64,000 bases of DNA, from the NCBI RefSeq assembly GCF_004210375.1, contig NC_134830.1, positions 10,416,001-10,480,000 on the forward strand, given 5' to 3'. This stretch comes from Tachypleus tridentatus (taxonomy: Eukaryota; Arthropoda; Merostomata; Xiphosura; Limulidae). Of this stretch, positions 9,486-19,006 are shown one piece after another (position 1 is the first letter of the stretch; each line of letters begins with the position of its first letter). Under the pieces are notes generated by a model. The model was not told where the DNA came from, ran no database searches, and was given only the letters and a program-made list of their open reading frames with translations. A program made the position numbers and the translations under genes.

Positions 9486-10055
9486 GGAAGAAGGAATTGA
9501 CTGATGTATGACTGAATATAACAATAAAATATGAAAGTTAAGAGTTGAAGAGGGGGAGAGCTGGCCTGGTCGGCTTTGGTCGAAAATCTTCTTGATCATG
9601 GGTTGCTAGACCAAGGCTGCAGCAGGTCACACCTACTTCAAGGGACTGGTGGCATAGAGGGAGAAATGAGTAGTGAGAGAGAGAGAAAGATTAAAATAGA
9701 ACCAAAAAACGGGATATAGAGAGATTAATACGTGGAGAGAAAGGAAAGGGAAGGGTGGATAGAGATAGGAGTAGAGACAGATGGTCTTTTCAGGGCCAGG
9801 GTGCCTGGGATCCAATGGCGAGAAATTAGATGTTGGGGATACCAGAATACTCGGAAAAAACCACATTCACTGGATGGACGCCGAAAAAAATACCCACCCA
9901 GTGCCCAACCTAGAATGTTGAAAAGAAACATTATTGACATGTAAATGGATAACACTATATTGTCTGTTTTAACATTACTGGTTAGTACTGGTCACTGTGG
10001 TTAGTGATCCGGTTTATTGGTGAAGTGTACTTAGTCCAGGTATGGGGGGTATCTG
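9486..10055 (-). other. Proximal part of the LINE 3' untranslated region
   Basis: Starts with the second GGAAG duplication and runs to the end of the LINE ORF2. Around 9,790-9,900 it contains GGGATCCAATGGCGAGAAA and ACCACATTCACTGGATGG, related to direct repeats A and B near the left edge. It has a purine-rich GA tract at 9,660-9,760. Short frames on both strands here look like low-complexity shadows. Confidence 0.6.
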
Positions 10056-11828
10056 CTATTCGCGGAATAATTGACGAGTTTGGAGGTTTCTATCAGCAGC
10101 TTTAGTATAATAGCATTTGGTAAGTTTGATGAATTGATCCTTAATTGGTAATAGTTGAGTTAGGGAGTTGAGGTAGGTTGTGGGAGTGTAGTTGGAGAGA
10201 CGGTAAGCAATTTTAATGGTGCGGTTTTGCAGGTTTTGTAATATTGAGTATTGTCTTTCAGTCATGTTACATGTGGCTGTATAACCATATTCTAACAGGG
10301 GTCTAATGAATGCTTTATATATAGTGATAATGGTTCTGGGAGAACAGCCTTTGTTCGTGCCGCTAATACGTTTCAGAAAGAAGATTCTGTTACTTGCTCG
10401 GGTAGCAATTTTCTGGAAGTGTGGAGTCCAGGAAAGGTTATGAGTTAAGGTAAGGCCTAGAAAGGTTATAGACTTTGTGAAAATAATGTCAGTTTTATTG
10501 AGGTTGAGCTTAATGTTTTTGAATTTTTTCTTATACTTGTTAACTTTTCTGCAGAAGGCAATAGCTAGCGATTTTCAGGGATTTAAGATGACATGCCATT
10601 TATTACACCATTGAGATACTGTATCAAGGGTTGTTTGAACTCGTGAGGCTGCAGTATGGGGGTTGCATGAGGTGCTCCAAATAGCAATATCGTCTGCATA
10701 TTGGGAGATGGGGGTTGAGTTTAGTGAAGGAAAAGGTATGTCATTAATATAAAAATTGTATAGTATTGGACTGAGTAGAGAACCTTGGGGCACGCCTGCG
10801 TTAAAGCTGAATGGGTGTGAGATTGAGTTGTTTATCTTAATACTTGCCTTACGATTGGTGAGGGAGCTGGATATCCAGCGGACTAAAATATGTGGAATGC
10901 CGATGGTTAAAATTTTATGGCGTAGGCCATCATGCCAGACAGAGTCAAATGTTTTTTGAACATCTAGAAAGGTAGCGTCTGTTGTTTGTTTCCTGTTAAA
11001 TCCTTTAAATACTGATTCTGTGAGACGAGCGAGGTGGTCAGTGGTTTGTCTGTTTTTCCTACCGGCGTTTTGATTTTTGTTGATTAAGTTGTTAGTCTCG
11101 AGGTAGCAAGTAATTCTGTTGGTGATGGATTTTTCCATAAGTTTTCCTTGGGTGTTTAGAAGGCTAATCGGTCTGTAATTATTCGGATTAGAAAGATCTT
11201 TATCTTTTTTGGGTATGACTTTAATTAAAGCGGATTTCCATAAGTTTGGGTAGTTTCCTGAGAACAGAGATAGATTGAAGATTGAGACTAGGTGATTAAG
11301 GTTAGTATTGGACAGGTTTTTAAGAACTTGGTTACTAATGCTGTCAGGTCCAGGAGCTTTGTTTTTAATTTTTTTAAGGATAAGTTTGATTTCAATCCTA
11401 GTTATGGGTTGAGTGTAATAAGAGTGGGGATGTTTATCTCGTTTAAGATTAATGGGAAATCGGGGTAGAACATTGCAGGGTTTGACTTCACAGTTTGGGT
11501 ATTTCGGTGATAGGGGGATTGGTCAAAGGATGAGATATCAGGGGTGACAAAGGTGTTTGTAAAGTATTGAGCAAATAGGTTAGCTTTATCGAGGTCAGAG
11601 GCTGCTGAAATATTGTTATATATGATGTCAGGGTAATTGTTGGTAGGTTGTGTATTAGCAATGGATTTAATTTTTCTCCAGAATAGGGTTGGGTTTGGGT
11701 AAGATTTTTTGATGGAATCACAAAAGTTGTTCCAATTATGGGTTTGGAGGGTTTTAATCAGGGCTTTGATCTTGTTATTGGTATTATTGATCTGGGTTTT
11801 TATGGTTGGATTACGAGAGGATATGAGC
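10056..11828 (-). pseudogene. Reverse transcriptase part of LINE ORF2
   Basis: The clearest block is 11,138-10,575 (187 codons). It shows FLDVQKTFDSVWHDGL (first catalytic Asp), NAGVPQGSLLSPILYNFYIND and SQYADDIAIW (intact YADD), then VQTTLDTVSQWCNKWHV. These are Jockey-clade non-LTR reverse transcriptase motifs. Upstream, 11,721-11,488 is a frame-shifted remnant of the linker to the endonuclease. Downstream, 10,265-10,056 (TERQYSILQNLQNRTIKIAY) matches the C-terminal thumb-side region. Stops and frame changes near 10,570 and 11,150-11,480 make it a pseudogene although the catalytic motif survives. Confidence 0.9.
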
Positions 11829-11830
11829 TG

Positions 11831-12745
11831 TCACCGTAGTCGGCGTCTTTGAATGATTGCTTGATGTAAGTCAGGGTTAATTTTCCAAGAATTGGGGTTA
11901 GTATTGTATTGTGTACTAGGTATGGTATTTAGAGTAGCTTGATTAATGGCATTGGTGATTTGGGTTGCATAATCATCTATATCAGCTTCGCACGAGGCAA
12001 CTGTCTTAGTTAGAGGTACCTGTTTTTTGATATGGTTATTAAGTTGAGTCCAGTTAATGTGAGAGTAATCGGGCAGTGGTGGACGTGTGATTGATTTGGG
12101 TGAGAGATTCGGAAAGATTTGAATGTAAATAGGGTAGTGATCACTACCGATGTTGTCAAGAACTTGGAAGTTGGTTATGTGTCGAGACTGTCTACTAGGG
12201 GCTGTTACTAAGTCAAGGATATCTTTGTTACCATTATTCTGCATGTGGGTAGCTTGGTTATTGTTTAAAGTGACAAAATTATTATCCTCTATGAATTTAT
12301 GTTGTATGATTCCGTTACGGCAGTTGAAGTCAGTGTGTTTACTGTTGAGGTAGCCAATGGTAATCGAGTTTGGAAATGAGTTATAGATCTGTTGTAGAGT
12401 GTTTAAATTGGGTTTCGTTCGTGGGGAGACATGTATAGCAATTAATGTAATAGGACTTGATGAGGTTTGAACTTGGCAGATGATAAGTTTGTTATCAGTA
12501 GCACAATTAAGTTTGGGGAAGGAGATTACCAAAGAATTGAGGTATAGTATTTCAATACCTCGGTTATTACGGTTAAGGGGTAAGTGTTTCATATTATAGC
12601 CAGGAATACTAAAATTAGTTTTATCTTTTAGTAGTGTTTCACTTAAAAATAGGATATCCGTTTTTGTTCTTGTTAGTAACTGGAAAATTTCATATTTTTT
12701 GTGATGTAAACCTCCGCGAACATTAATATGGATTATGTTTACCAT
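11831..12745 (-). pseudogene. APE-type endonuclease part of LINE ORF2
   Basis: 304 codons from MVNIIHINVRGGLHHKKYEIF. The fold markers are seen in order: N-terminal INVRG, TDILFLSETLL (catalytic Glu), ITIGYLNSKHTDF and LDNIGSDHYPIYI (the terminal SDH motif). The third block usually carries an Asp in this position but has Tyr (GYLN), so a metal-binding residue may be lost. The protein nicks target DNA to prime reverse transcription. The frame ends in a stop before the reverse transcriptase. ORF2 starts about 105 bases downstream of the end of ORF1. Confidence 0.9.
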
Positions 12746-12779
12746 TTAAAGAAAAGGATGTAAAAGAAGAGAAGGGGAG

Positions 12780-12898
12780 ACGACGTCCAGGAAGGATGTT
12801 TTACATGTCGTCCAGGAAGGATGTTTTACATGACGTCCAGAAAGGATGTTTTACATGTCGTCCAGGAAGGATGTTTTACATGACGTCCAGGAAGGATT
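12780..12898 (-). repeat. 25 bp minisatellite at the LINE ORF1/ORF2 boundary
   Basis: Nearly five copies of a 25 bp unit (core CGTCCAGGAAGGATGTTTTA) follow one another, with T and A alternating before CGTCC. The first unit overlaps the C-terminal codons of ORF1. The rest fill the spacer before the ORF2 start at 12,745. Confidence 0.9.
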
Positions 12899-13633
12899 TT
12901 TCTTAATCTGTTCGAGTTGGATGCCAAGACGTACAGGGTTCAGGAGTTCATCAGTACCGAGGAATTTGCTGGCACTCTTTAATGCTAGAAGGGCTACATG
13001 ATCTGCGTCGAATCTCTTCTCACATAGTTCAGTTAAGACATCGGTGATAATTGTCACAATTACTTGGACAACATCATAGAACTGTTTTTGAGTATAACTA
13101 TGATTTCTACTATCAATTACATTGGTTGCCTCAGCATAGGTTTTCTTGGTTATGAGGTTAGGTACTTGTACAGGAGTGGACCTTCTTTGGTTGGTAAATT
13201 GTCGTTGGGATCAGAAACTAAAGGTGAGGCAAATCAGATAGATTTCGTGGCATTGATGAAGATTTGTGGGTTGACAAATGAAGGCTGTTGTGTACAAAAG
13301 GCAGCTTGAAATGTGGGACAACCACTGTAAGATGAGGCGTGGGGTCTTTTGCAATTAGTGCATTGGGTGGCCTCTCTTTCATTAGGGCACGCGGAAACTT
13401 GATGTGGGCCACTGCATCTGATACAGCAGACAAGTGATCTGCAGGCTGTCGCGGTGTGCCCAAATCATTGGCATTTGAAGCACTGGATTAATCTGGGGGT
13501 AGTGTTTCTCATTTCCTCTACTTGGTGATGGTTGTAGTAAAGGATGGCACCTGATGTCAGTATTTTTTCAGCAACTTTCTCGTTGGAGATACTGATTTTT
13601 ACTAATGGAGTGGGTAAGCCAGTCTTGGGTGAC
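12851..13633 (-). pseudogene. LINE ORF1 (gag-like), C-terminal block with zinc knuckles
   Basis: On the minus strand from the piggyBac target site, PKTGLPTPLVKISIS and CFKCQ are followed by an in-frame TGA inside the first knuckle. FGHTATAC, CIRCSGPHQVSAC and CTNCKRPHASSYSGC then follow, giving three CCHC-type knuckles. The C-terminal segment (13,057-12,851) reads LTELCEKRFDADHVALLAL and so on. ORF1 proteins of Jockey LINEs bind the element RNA and localise it. The stop and later frame changes break it. It continues from the block at 18,790-19,006 across the piggyBac insertion. Confidence 0.88.
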
Positions 13634-13677
13634 TTAACACTCCTACGAAAAAAATATTTACATCCACTAGTGATTTT

Positions 13678-13694
13678 GGGGCCTATCAGGCCCC
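13678..13694. repeat. Subterminal palindrome of piggyBac (left)
   Basis: GGGGCCTATCAGGCCCC, a near-perfect 17 bp palindrome about 40 bp inside the left end. Related copies lie at 15,638-15,654 and 18,757-18,773. Subterminal inverted repeats often serve as additional transposase sites in this family, but that role is inferred. Confidence 0.75.
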
Positions 13695-13720
13695 ATATAT
13701 TTTCCAATAGAAACAGTGAT

Positions 13721-15318
13721 TTAGCAACATTCATTACAAACAACTTTAGAATGGCTCTGACAAACATTTTTTTACAATTTGAGCAAACAATTTTCGACTG
13801 TTTATCTTTTGATCTGCCGCACAAATGGCATCGTCCTCTTTTTGCCCTCTTTGCAGGCAGTTCACATGAGGTTGTTTTGTCATTATCTTTGCAGTAAATT
13901 TCTTTGATTTCAAGCACCAATTGCCGTATAAATTCTCTTCTGGCTCTTGATTTATGTTGACGAAGAAATTCCGGATGTTTTGTCGAGTATAGAACGAAAG
14001 CATTGTACGTAGCAAGATCTAGAATGTTATAGAATATGCTGACTGACCAGCTTTGATCGCCTCTTTGTTGTATAATATCTCACCAGTTGATCGAGAGTGT
14101 CGACACCTGCCTTCGCTGCATTGTAAAGATTGACGATTTGGGCTTTTCATTCTCTTCTACTTCACCAGACTGATGCTGAAAACTCAGTAGTAGCACATAT
14201 TTTCCTGGTTTGTCTGAGTGCCCGAGAAGAGTGATGTTGTCATGGTAGAAAAACTTTGGTGATAACTCTCTAGATTTTGCATTTATTTCAGGAGGCAGGA
14301 AGGTTCTTGATTTTCGTATGGTTCCAACAAGTCCTGTTCTTTTTGTTCGTAGGTACTTGGCAAGTGTCATTGTTGTGAAGAAATTATCTGTCGTTATAGT
14401 CCTTCCTTTCCAAGAAATGGCTGACTCAGTTCTCTGACTATTCTTTCTCCTTGATATGTTTCTGTCGTATTTCCAACCTTTCCAGTATAAATTTGAGCGT
14501 TGAGGAGGTAACTTGTCTTTGCATCTGTTAGGCACCAAATCTTTATTCTGTATTTGCCTGGCTTTGTTGGAATGTATGTTCTGAAGCCAACTCTTCCTTT
14601 GATGTTACATAGTTGTTCATCCACTGTCAGGTATTCGCTTGGGTTGTAACTGTTTTGCAATTTTCAATGAAAAATTCCAGACTCCAGAGATGACGGCATC
14701 TTTGATTTCTCTATTTCTTTGAGAGTGGATGTCAAATCTGATTTTGAGCACATTTTTTTGAATTTGTCTTGTGTAATCAGTTTTCAAAAAATGGCAAACC
14801 AATTCGGTTGAAAACATTTCGCCTATCGATGCATTTTGGATTTGCTTATTCCAAAGAAAAGATTAGCTGCATCCATTTCCAGAGGTCTTCTTCAAAATTG
14901 GTTCTTTCATGACAGTGTTTGTTGAGTGAATGATCTGTTCCATTATATTATCAGAAATGAAAATTTTGAATGTTTCGAAGGGTGTAGAGACTCTTGGAGC
15001 AGCTTGCCTGGTAATGCCTGGGTTCCCATTGAATATATTGAGAGCTGTGGTTTTCCTGTTGATCCTTGAAGGTGTTGTTGAATAACTAAAATTCTTATCT
15101 TTGGACAAAAGTTCGTTCACTGGCATCGTAGTAAGATCTTCTTGATTACTTTCTTCACTTTCAGAAGGGTACGGCGCGATTTGTTCATCATTTTCGGCTT
15201 CAGAAGGATCATCATCACAACTTTCAGAGTAGTCTTCAAGATTATCATGTTCACTTTCATCGTTGGATGGTTTTGTCAGTAAATGTACAGCTTCATCAAG
15301 AGATATCATTTTTGACAT
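13721..15318 (-). pseudogene. piggyBac transposase, frameshifted
   Basis: Starts at MSKMISLDEAVHLLTK (15,318) with an acidic N-terminal region of about 150 codons. The catalytic core follows: YLTVDEQLCNIKGR (first acidic site), TITTDNFFTTMTLAKYL (second Asp) and, in another frame near 14,080-14,100, GVDTLDQLV with the third Asp. The C-terminus has a cysteine-rich finger starting CHLCGR and CSNCKK. A single-base change in the A-run at about 13,770 separates the last Cys/His ligands, and the frame ends at 13,721. Several frameshifts and a stop near 14,650, 14,870 and 14,030 inactivate it. Confidence 0.92.
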
Positions 15319-15693
15319 GGTTTGAAGATTTCAGCTCCTATATATATAGGATTTGTGGATTCTTCTAGAATAATCTAGAAGCTTCAAGAATATTCTAGAT
15401 TATTCTAAATACTTCGGTAAAGTTTCTAGAATGTTCTAGAACAGGCGTGGGCAAACTAGGCAATAATCAGGACCGTCTACAATTATTGTTGGAGTAGAGT
15501 TATTATCCTAAATATCCATCTTTTGAAAAGAAGTTGTAAAATTAATATATTTTTACTATAATTTGCTTTTTTCGGTTGCCCAGCCCTGTTCTAGAATTAT
15601 TCAGGAAATAAATAGTCATTTTTATGTTTTTTGATCTGGGGCCTCATAGGCCCCAAAATACCCTTAGTGGATGTTTTAAAAAATTTTTATAAA
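15319..15693. other. piggyBac right-end noncoding region with CTAGAA-rich motif cluster
   Basis: AT-rich DNA upstream of the transposase start. From 15,363 to 15,441 it contains repeated TTCTAGAA/ATTCTAGA palindromic units. One of them was the target of the MITE insertion. A GGGGCCTCATAGGCCCC palindrome lies at 15,638-15,654. Confidence 0.7.
15442..15588. mobile_element. hAT MITE, 147 bp
   Basis: Ends CAGGCGTGGGCAA (left) and CAGGGCTGGGCAA (right, reverse complement) form terminal inverted repeats of hAT type. They are flanked by a perfect 8 bp duplication TTCTAGAA (15,434-15,441 and 15,589-15,596). It has no coding capacity and would depend on a transposase supplied elsewhere. Confidence 0.93.
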
Positions 15694-15695
15694 TA

Positions 15696-18619
15696 CAGTC
15701 AAACATCGATATAAGGTGCTAGTTGGGGTCCAAAAAATTCGACCGCGCTGTATCTGATTGCGCCTTATACCGATTTGATTATATATTTTTTTTACCCTTG
15801 GGGTGAGCGATAATGCAAAATTTACGCGTTTTGTAGTGAAATAAAGAAAAACAAACAAAACTACTTACACCAATGATATAGCATTTTTTTTTTATTAAAC
15901 TCAATTTTAAGACTGAAATTAAATGTAAAAAGCAGAATTCTAAAGAAATTTATTGAATTCATTACTTTGATGGGGGCTGATATTCTAAAAGTAGTTCCGT
16001 CAGAGCAATCACGTGATCGTTTTTACGATTAGACGCTGATTAAAATTAGTTCAATTTTAAAAGTTAATACATATAGTAATTAATTTTGATAATTTATTTA
16101 CTAATTATTAAAATCTAAGTACAAACTGAAGTCAAATAATTACCAGATAAAAAAATGTCATGGCAAAGTTTAAAATACGAATTCAGTACTGAAACAAAAA
16201 CGGATTTTTCAAAAATTTAATAACAATAAAATATAGTAAGCACATAAAACAAGTTGAAATGCACAAATTTATAGTTACTCAGTAGTCTTCTTTCATTCAA
16301 AAGCCTCCAAAAGTGTCTGTTGTCTTCCTCCTTGGTTCAAGATCCTCTTCGCAGTTCTCATTAGGTCCTGGATCTGTAGTATCTTGCAAATTCCTAGATT
16401 GTGGTGTTCTGCCCAATATAGAAGTTGTTCTGTGTACTGTACTGCCTGAGTTGAGGTGATGCAATTCCTGAGTTCTTCTGGAATGGGGTCATCTTCTTCT
16501 TCTTTATCTGGAGTGGTAAAATCTGTGGGTGCTGCCGCTGGGTTCTCTATTGCTTTCTGGATCTCTTCATCTGTGAGGGGTGGCTGGGTAACTGGTGCTA
16601 CTCGTCAATCTCGCCCACTGCTTCACAAGGGTTGTCAAGGGGAGTCCATCCTGGTAGTCTACAAACTTCCTTTCTGCCTCTGTTACTTCTTCTGCTGTAA
16701 ATCCATGGAAAATGTCATCTCTTTCTTCTATTGGTTCTGGTTGTGGTTCTGGTGCTGCTTCTTTGAGTTTTTTATTCCAACAATTGATGATGGTGCTCTG
16801 GCTTATCTTGTTCCATGCTATGCTGCTCATGTAGATGGCGTCCTTGATGGTCATCTTCTTGAAGAACTCTGGTACGTTGCTGATATCATCGACTATGGCC
16901 TTGACCAGTTGAGCTCTGTATTCTCTCTTGAAGCTGGCGATGATCCCTTGGTCAAGTGGTTGAATCTTGCTGGTGGTGTTTTTGGGTAAGTAGAGTACGG
17001 TAATCTTTCCATCTCTGCTGGTGAGGTTCTCTGCCAGCGGGTGTGCTGGGCAATTATCCAATAGTAGTACGGCCTTCTCTTCTTTCTTCTGTGTTCTGAG
17101 GTGCTTCCTGAGTGCTGGGACGAATTCCTGATGAAACCATTCTTCAAAGATTGTTGCTGTCATCCATGCGTTTTTACTGCTGTTGTAGTCAAGTGGTAGT
17201 GTCTTCATGTTGAGGTGATGGAAACATCTTGGTTGTCGAAACTTGCCAATGAGTAGTGGTCGAATCTCGTGGGTGCCGCTCTAGTTACAGGTGAAAAGTA
17301 AAGTTGCTCTGTCTTTGACTTGCTTGTATCCTGATGTCTGGGTCTCTGTCCGAAGTGCGAATGTCCTATCTGGCATAGCCTTGTAGTAAAGTGCTGTCTC
17401 ATCACAATTGTAGATCTGGTTCAGTTCCAAGTTATTCTCCTTGATGTAATCCTGTAGTTGAGGGATGAATTCCACTGCTGCTGCTATATCTGCCGACTTT
17501 GCCTCTCCACAAATCTTGATCTGGTTGATGCCGTGCCGCTCCTTGAATCTCTGTAGCCATCCATGGCTGGGCTGCCAATTTTCTTTCTGGTATAGTTGCT
17601 GGTAGGTCTTCTCTCCCTTTGCAAGGACCATGGGTCCTGAGATGGGAATGTTGTCTGCTCAAGTCTCACAAACCAATCATAAACTTCCATGTCCACTGCT
17701 GGGTCTGCTGCTGTCTTGGCTTTCTTCCTCTGTAGTCCTGTCATTCTGTCTACCTGGTTGCAGAATTCTCTCAGTTGATTTTCATTCTTCAGCCAACCTC
17801 GAAGTGTAGATTCTGGAACTCCTATTTCTTTCATAATCTTGGTCCTTGCTTCCACGTTCCGGATTCGCTGCACAATCTGTATCTTCTCTTGTACTGTGTA
17901 AGCATTCCTTTTGGTGCCTCTCTTCTCCATGGGTATAAATACGCTGTATGTTGAAAAAATATGAAAATTGCAGTCTGTCGCCACCGGATGGTCACTATCC
18001 CATTCACTCACGTCAAAATTGATTCGGTCGACGAAATTCTGCCTCTGAGCTGGTGTTACAAGACCTTTCAGTTATTCGGCGATATTAGAATAAAAGGGAA
18101 TAGCTGACATCACAGATTTCAAGAAACTATTTCGTCTGAAAGCTTCTGGGGAGCAAGCTGTTTCTTAGAAATTTATATGGTTTCAACATTGACGCTATCG
18201 TTTGCAGCACTTCATGCCACTGTCACTGGTGTATGAGTGTATATGACTCATCCTTCGTCATCCATTGGTCGATCAAGGATGACTTGTGGTTTTAATGAAA
18301 ATAAAGTTTTGATACTTCTTGCCTACGCACTGAGAGCTATCCTATGACTGGCAGATTATGTACTTTACTGCAGTTGACAGCGCCAGGAATTATTACATGC
18401 AGGGCGGAGTTTGATCACAATATGCGGTGAAAACCATACAAAAAGATTGAAGTGGATTTGGTTTTGATTTTGATCACATTAACCGGCTGATTACATTAAG
18501 CAGTGGTAATATTAAACGGCGGCCTCTGTAGAAACCCCAAAAAATTTGGGGCCTAAGACCCCATTGCGCCCAACTGATTATCGAGCTTTATCGATGCGTT
18601 TTATATCGATGTTTACCTG
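15696..18619 (-). mobile_element. Tigger/pogo-type DNA transposon inside piggyBac
   Basis: Ends CAGTCAAACATCGATATA (left) and CAGGTAAACATCGATATA (right, reverse complement) form inverted repeats. TA dinucleotides flank both sides (15,694-15,695 and 18,620-18,621), the Tc1/mariner/pogo target. Length is 2,924 bp with a single transposase on the minus strand. Confidence 0.95.
16297..17930 (-). pseudogene. Tigger/pogo transposase, broken
   Basis: Start chosen at MEKRGTKRNAYTVQEKIQIV (17,930), which opens a CENP-B-type helix-turn-helix. A second DNA-binding half follows with GEKTYQQLYQKENWQPSHGW. The DDE core shows YNCDETALYYK (first Asp), VLLLDNCPAHP (second Asp) and TTSKIQPLDQGIIASFKREY (third Asp region). 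The C-terminus ends in TLLEAFE just before 16,297. A frameshift near 17,640, an in-frame TAG at about 17,280 and a frameshift near 16,600 break it. Domain order and length (about 540 codons) match complete Tigger elements. Confidence 0.93.
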
Positions 18620-18621
18620 TA

Positions 18622-18789
18622 TTATTTCGCAAATGTCTGAAAAGTCAAAATATTATTGCTCCTTAAAATATAAAGAGATAGGGTCAGTTAATGGCAATTT
18701 CATTTAAATACAAAATTATTAGCCTAATATTAATAACCTTTCATATCCTAGCCTCTGGAGCCTATTAGGCCCCAATTTTCGAAGGAGTG
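18622..18789. other. piggyBac right terminus
   Basis: The remainder of piggyBac beyond the Tigger insertion. It contains the palindrome GGAGCCTATTAGGCCCC (18,757-18,773) and ends in the right terminal inverted repeat and TTAA. Confidence 0.85.
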
Positions 18790-19006
18790 TTAATACGGTC
18801 AATTCTGTTGATGATAATGCTTTGAGTTATGAGTTTTTCCTTGACTTCTTCTAAGGAAATGTCAAACAGGACACTTCAGATGACAACTTCCTTGCCTGGC
18901 AGTTGGTTTCCTGAGACGCCGAGCTGATATGTTCGCCATTAAAGGCATTACTTGGCCATGGTTTGAGTATTGTTCAGAGCTGTGGGGTCGGCACATTTGA
19001 TAAATT
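18790..19006 (-). pseudogene. LINE ORF1 middle block between two insertions
   Basis: Read on the minus strand, the stretch next to the piggyBac target encodes FDISLEEVKEKLI and IIINRIDRI. That is the kind of sequence that precedes the TGLPTPLVKISIS block found on the other side of piggyBac at 13,633. The farther part (18,830-19,006) is frame-shifted relative to it. It lies between the piggyBac and the unnamed element, showing that both landed in the same ORF1. Confidence 0.75.

Larger units (their letters stand above)
13638..18789 (-). mobile_element. piggyBac element carrying Tigger and a MITE
   Basis: Terminal inverted repeats CACTCCTACGAAAA (left) and CACTCCTTCGAAAA (right, read on the minus strand). 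The target TTAA occurs at both sides (13,634-13,637 and 18,790-18,793), diagnostic of piggyBac. The total is 5,152 bp. Without the Tigger insertion it is about 2.2 kb, a usual piggyBac length. It interrupts LINE ORF1, whose reading resumes on either side. Confidence 0.95.

Noticed and set aside
9633-9955. Overlapping frames on both strands
   Set aside because: They lie in the GA-rich LINE 3' untranslated region. Ser/Leu/Pro-rich translation comes from the purine tract.
16456-16989. 177-codon plus-strand frame
   Set aside because: It is a shadow of the Tigger transposase on the opposite strand, whose motifs are unmistakable.
18548-18562. GGGGCCTAAGACCCC as a fourth piggyBac palindrome
   Set aside because: It lies within Tigger, close to its right end, and Tigger-type ends normally contain similar G-rich and C-rich blocks.
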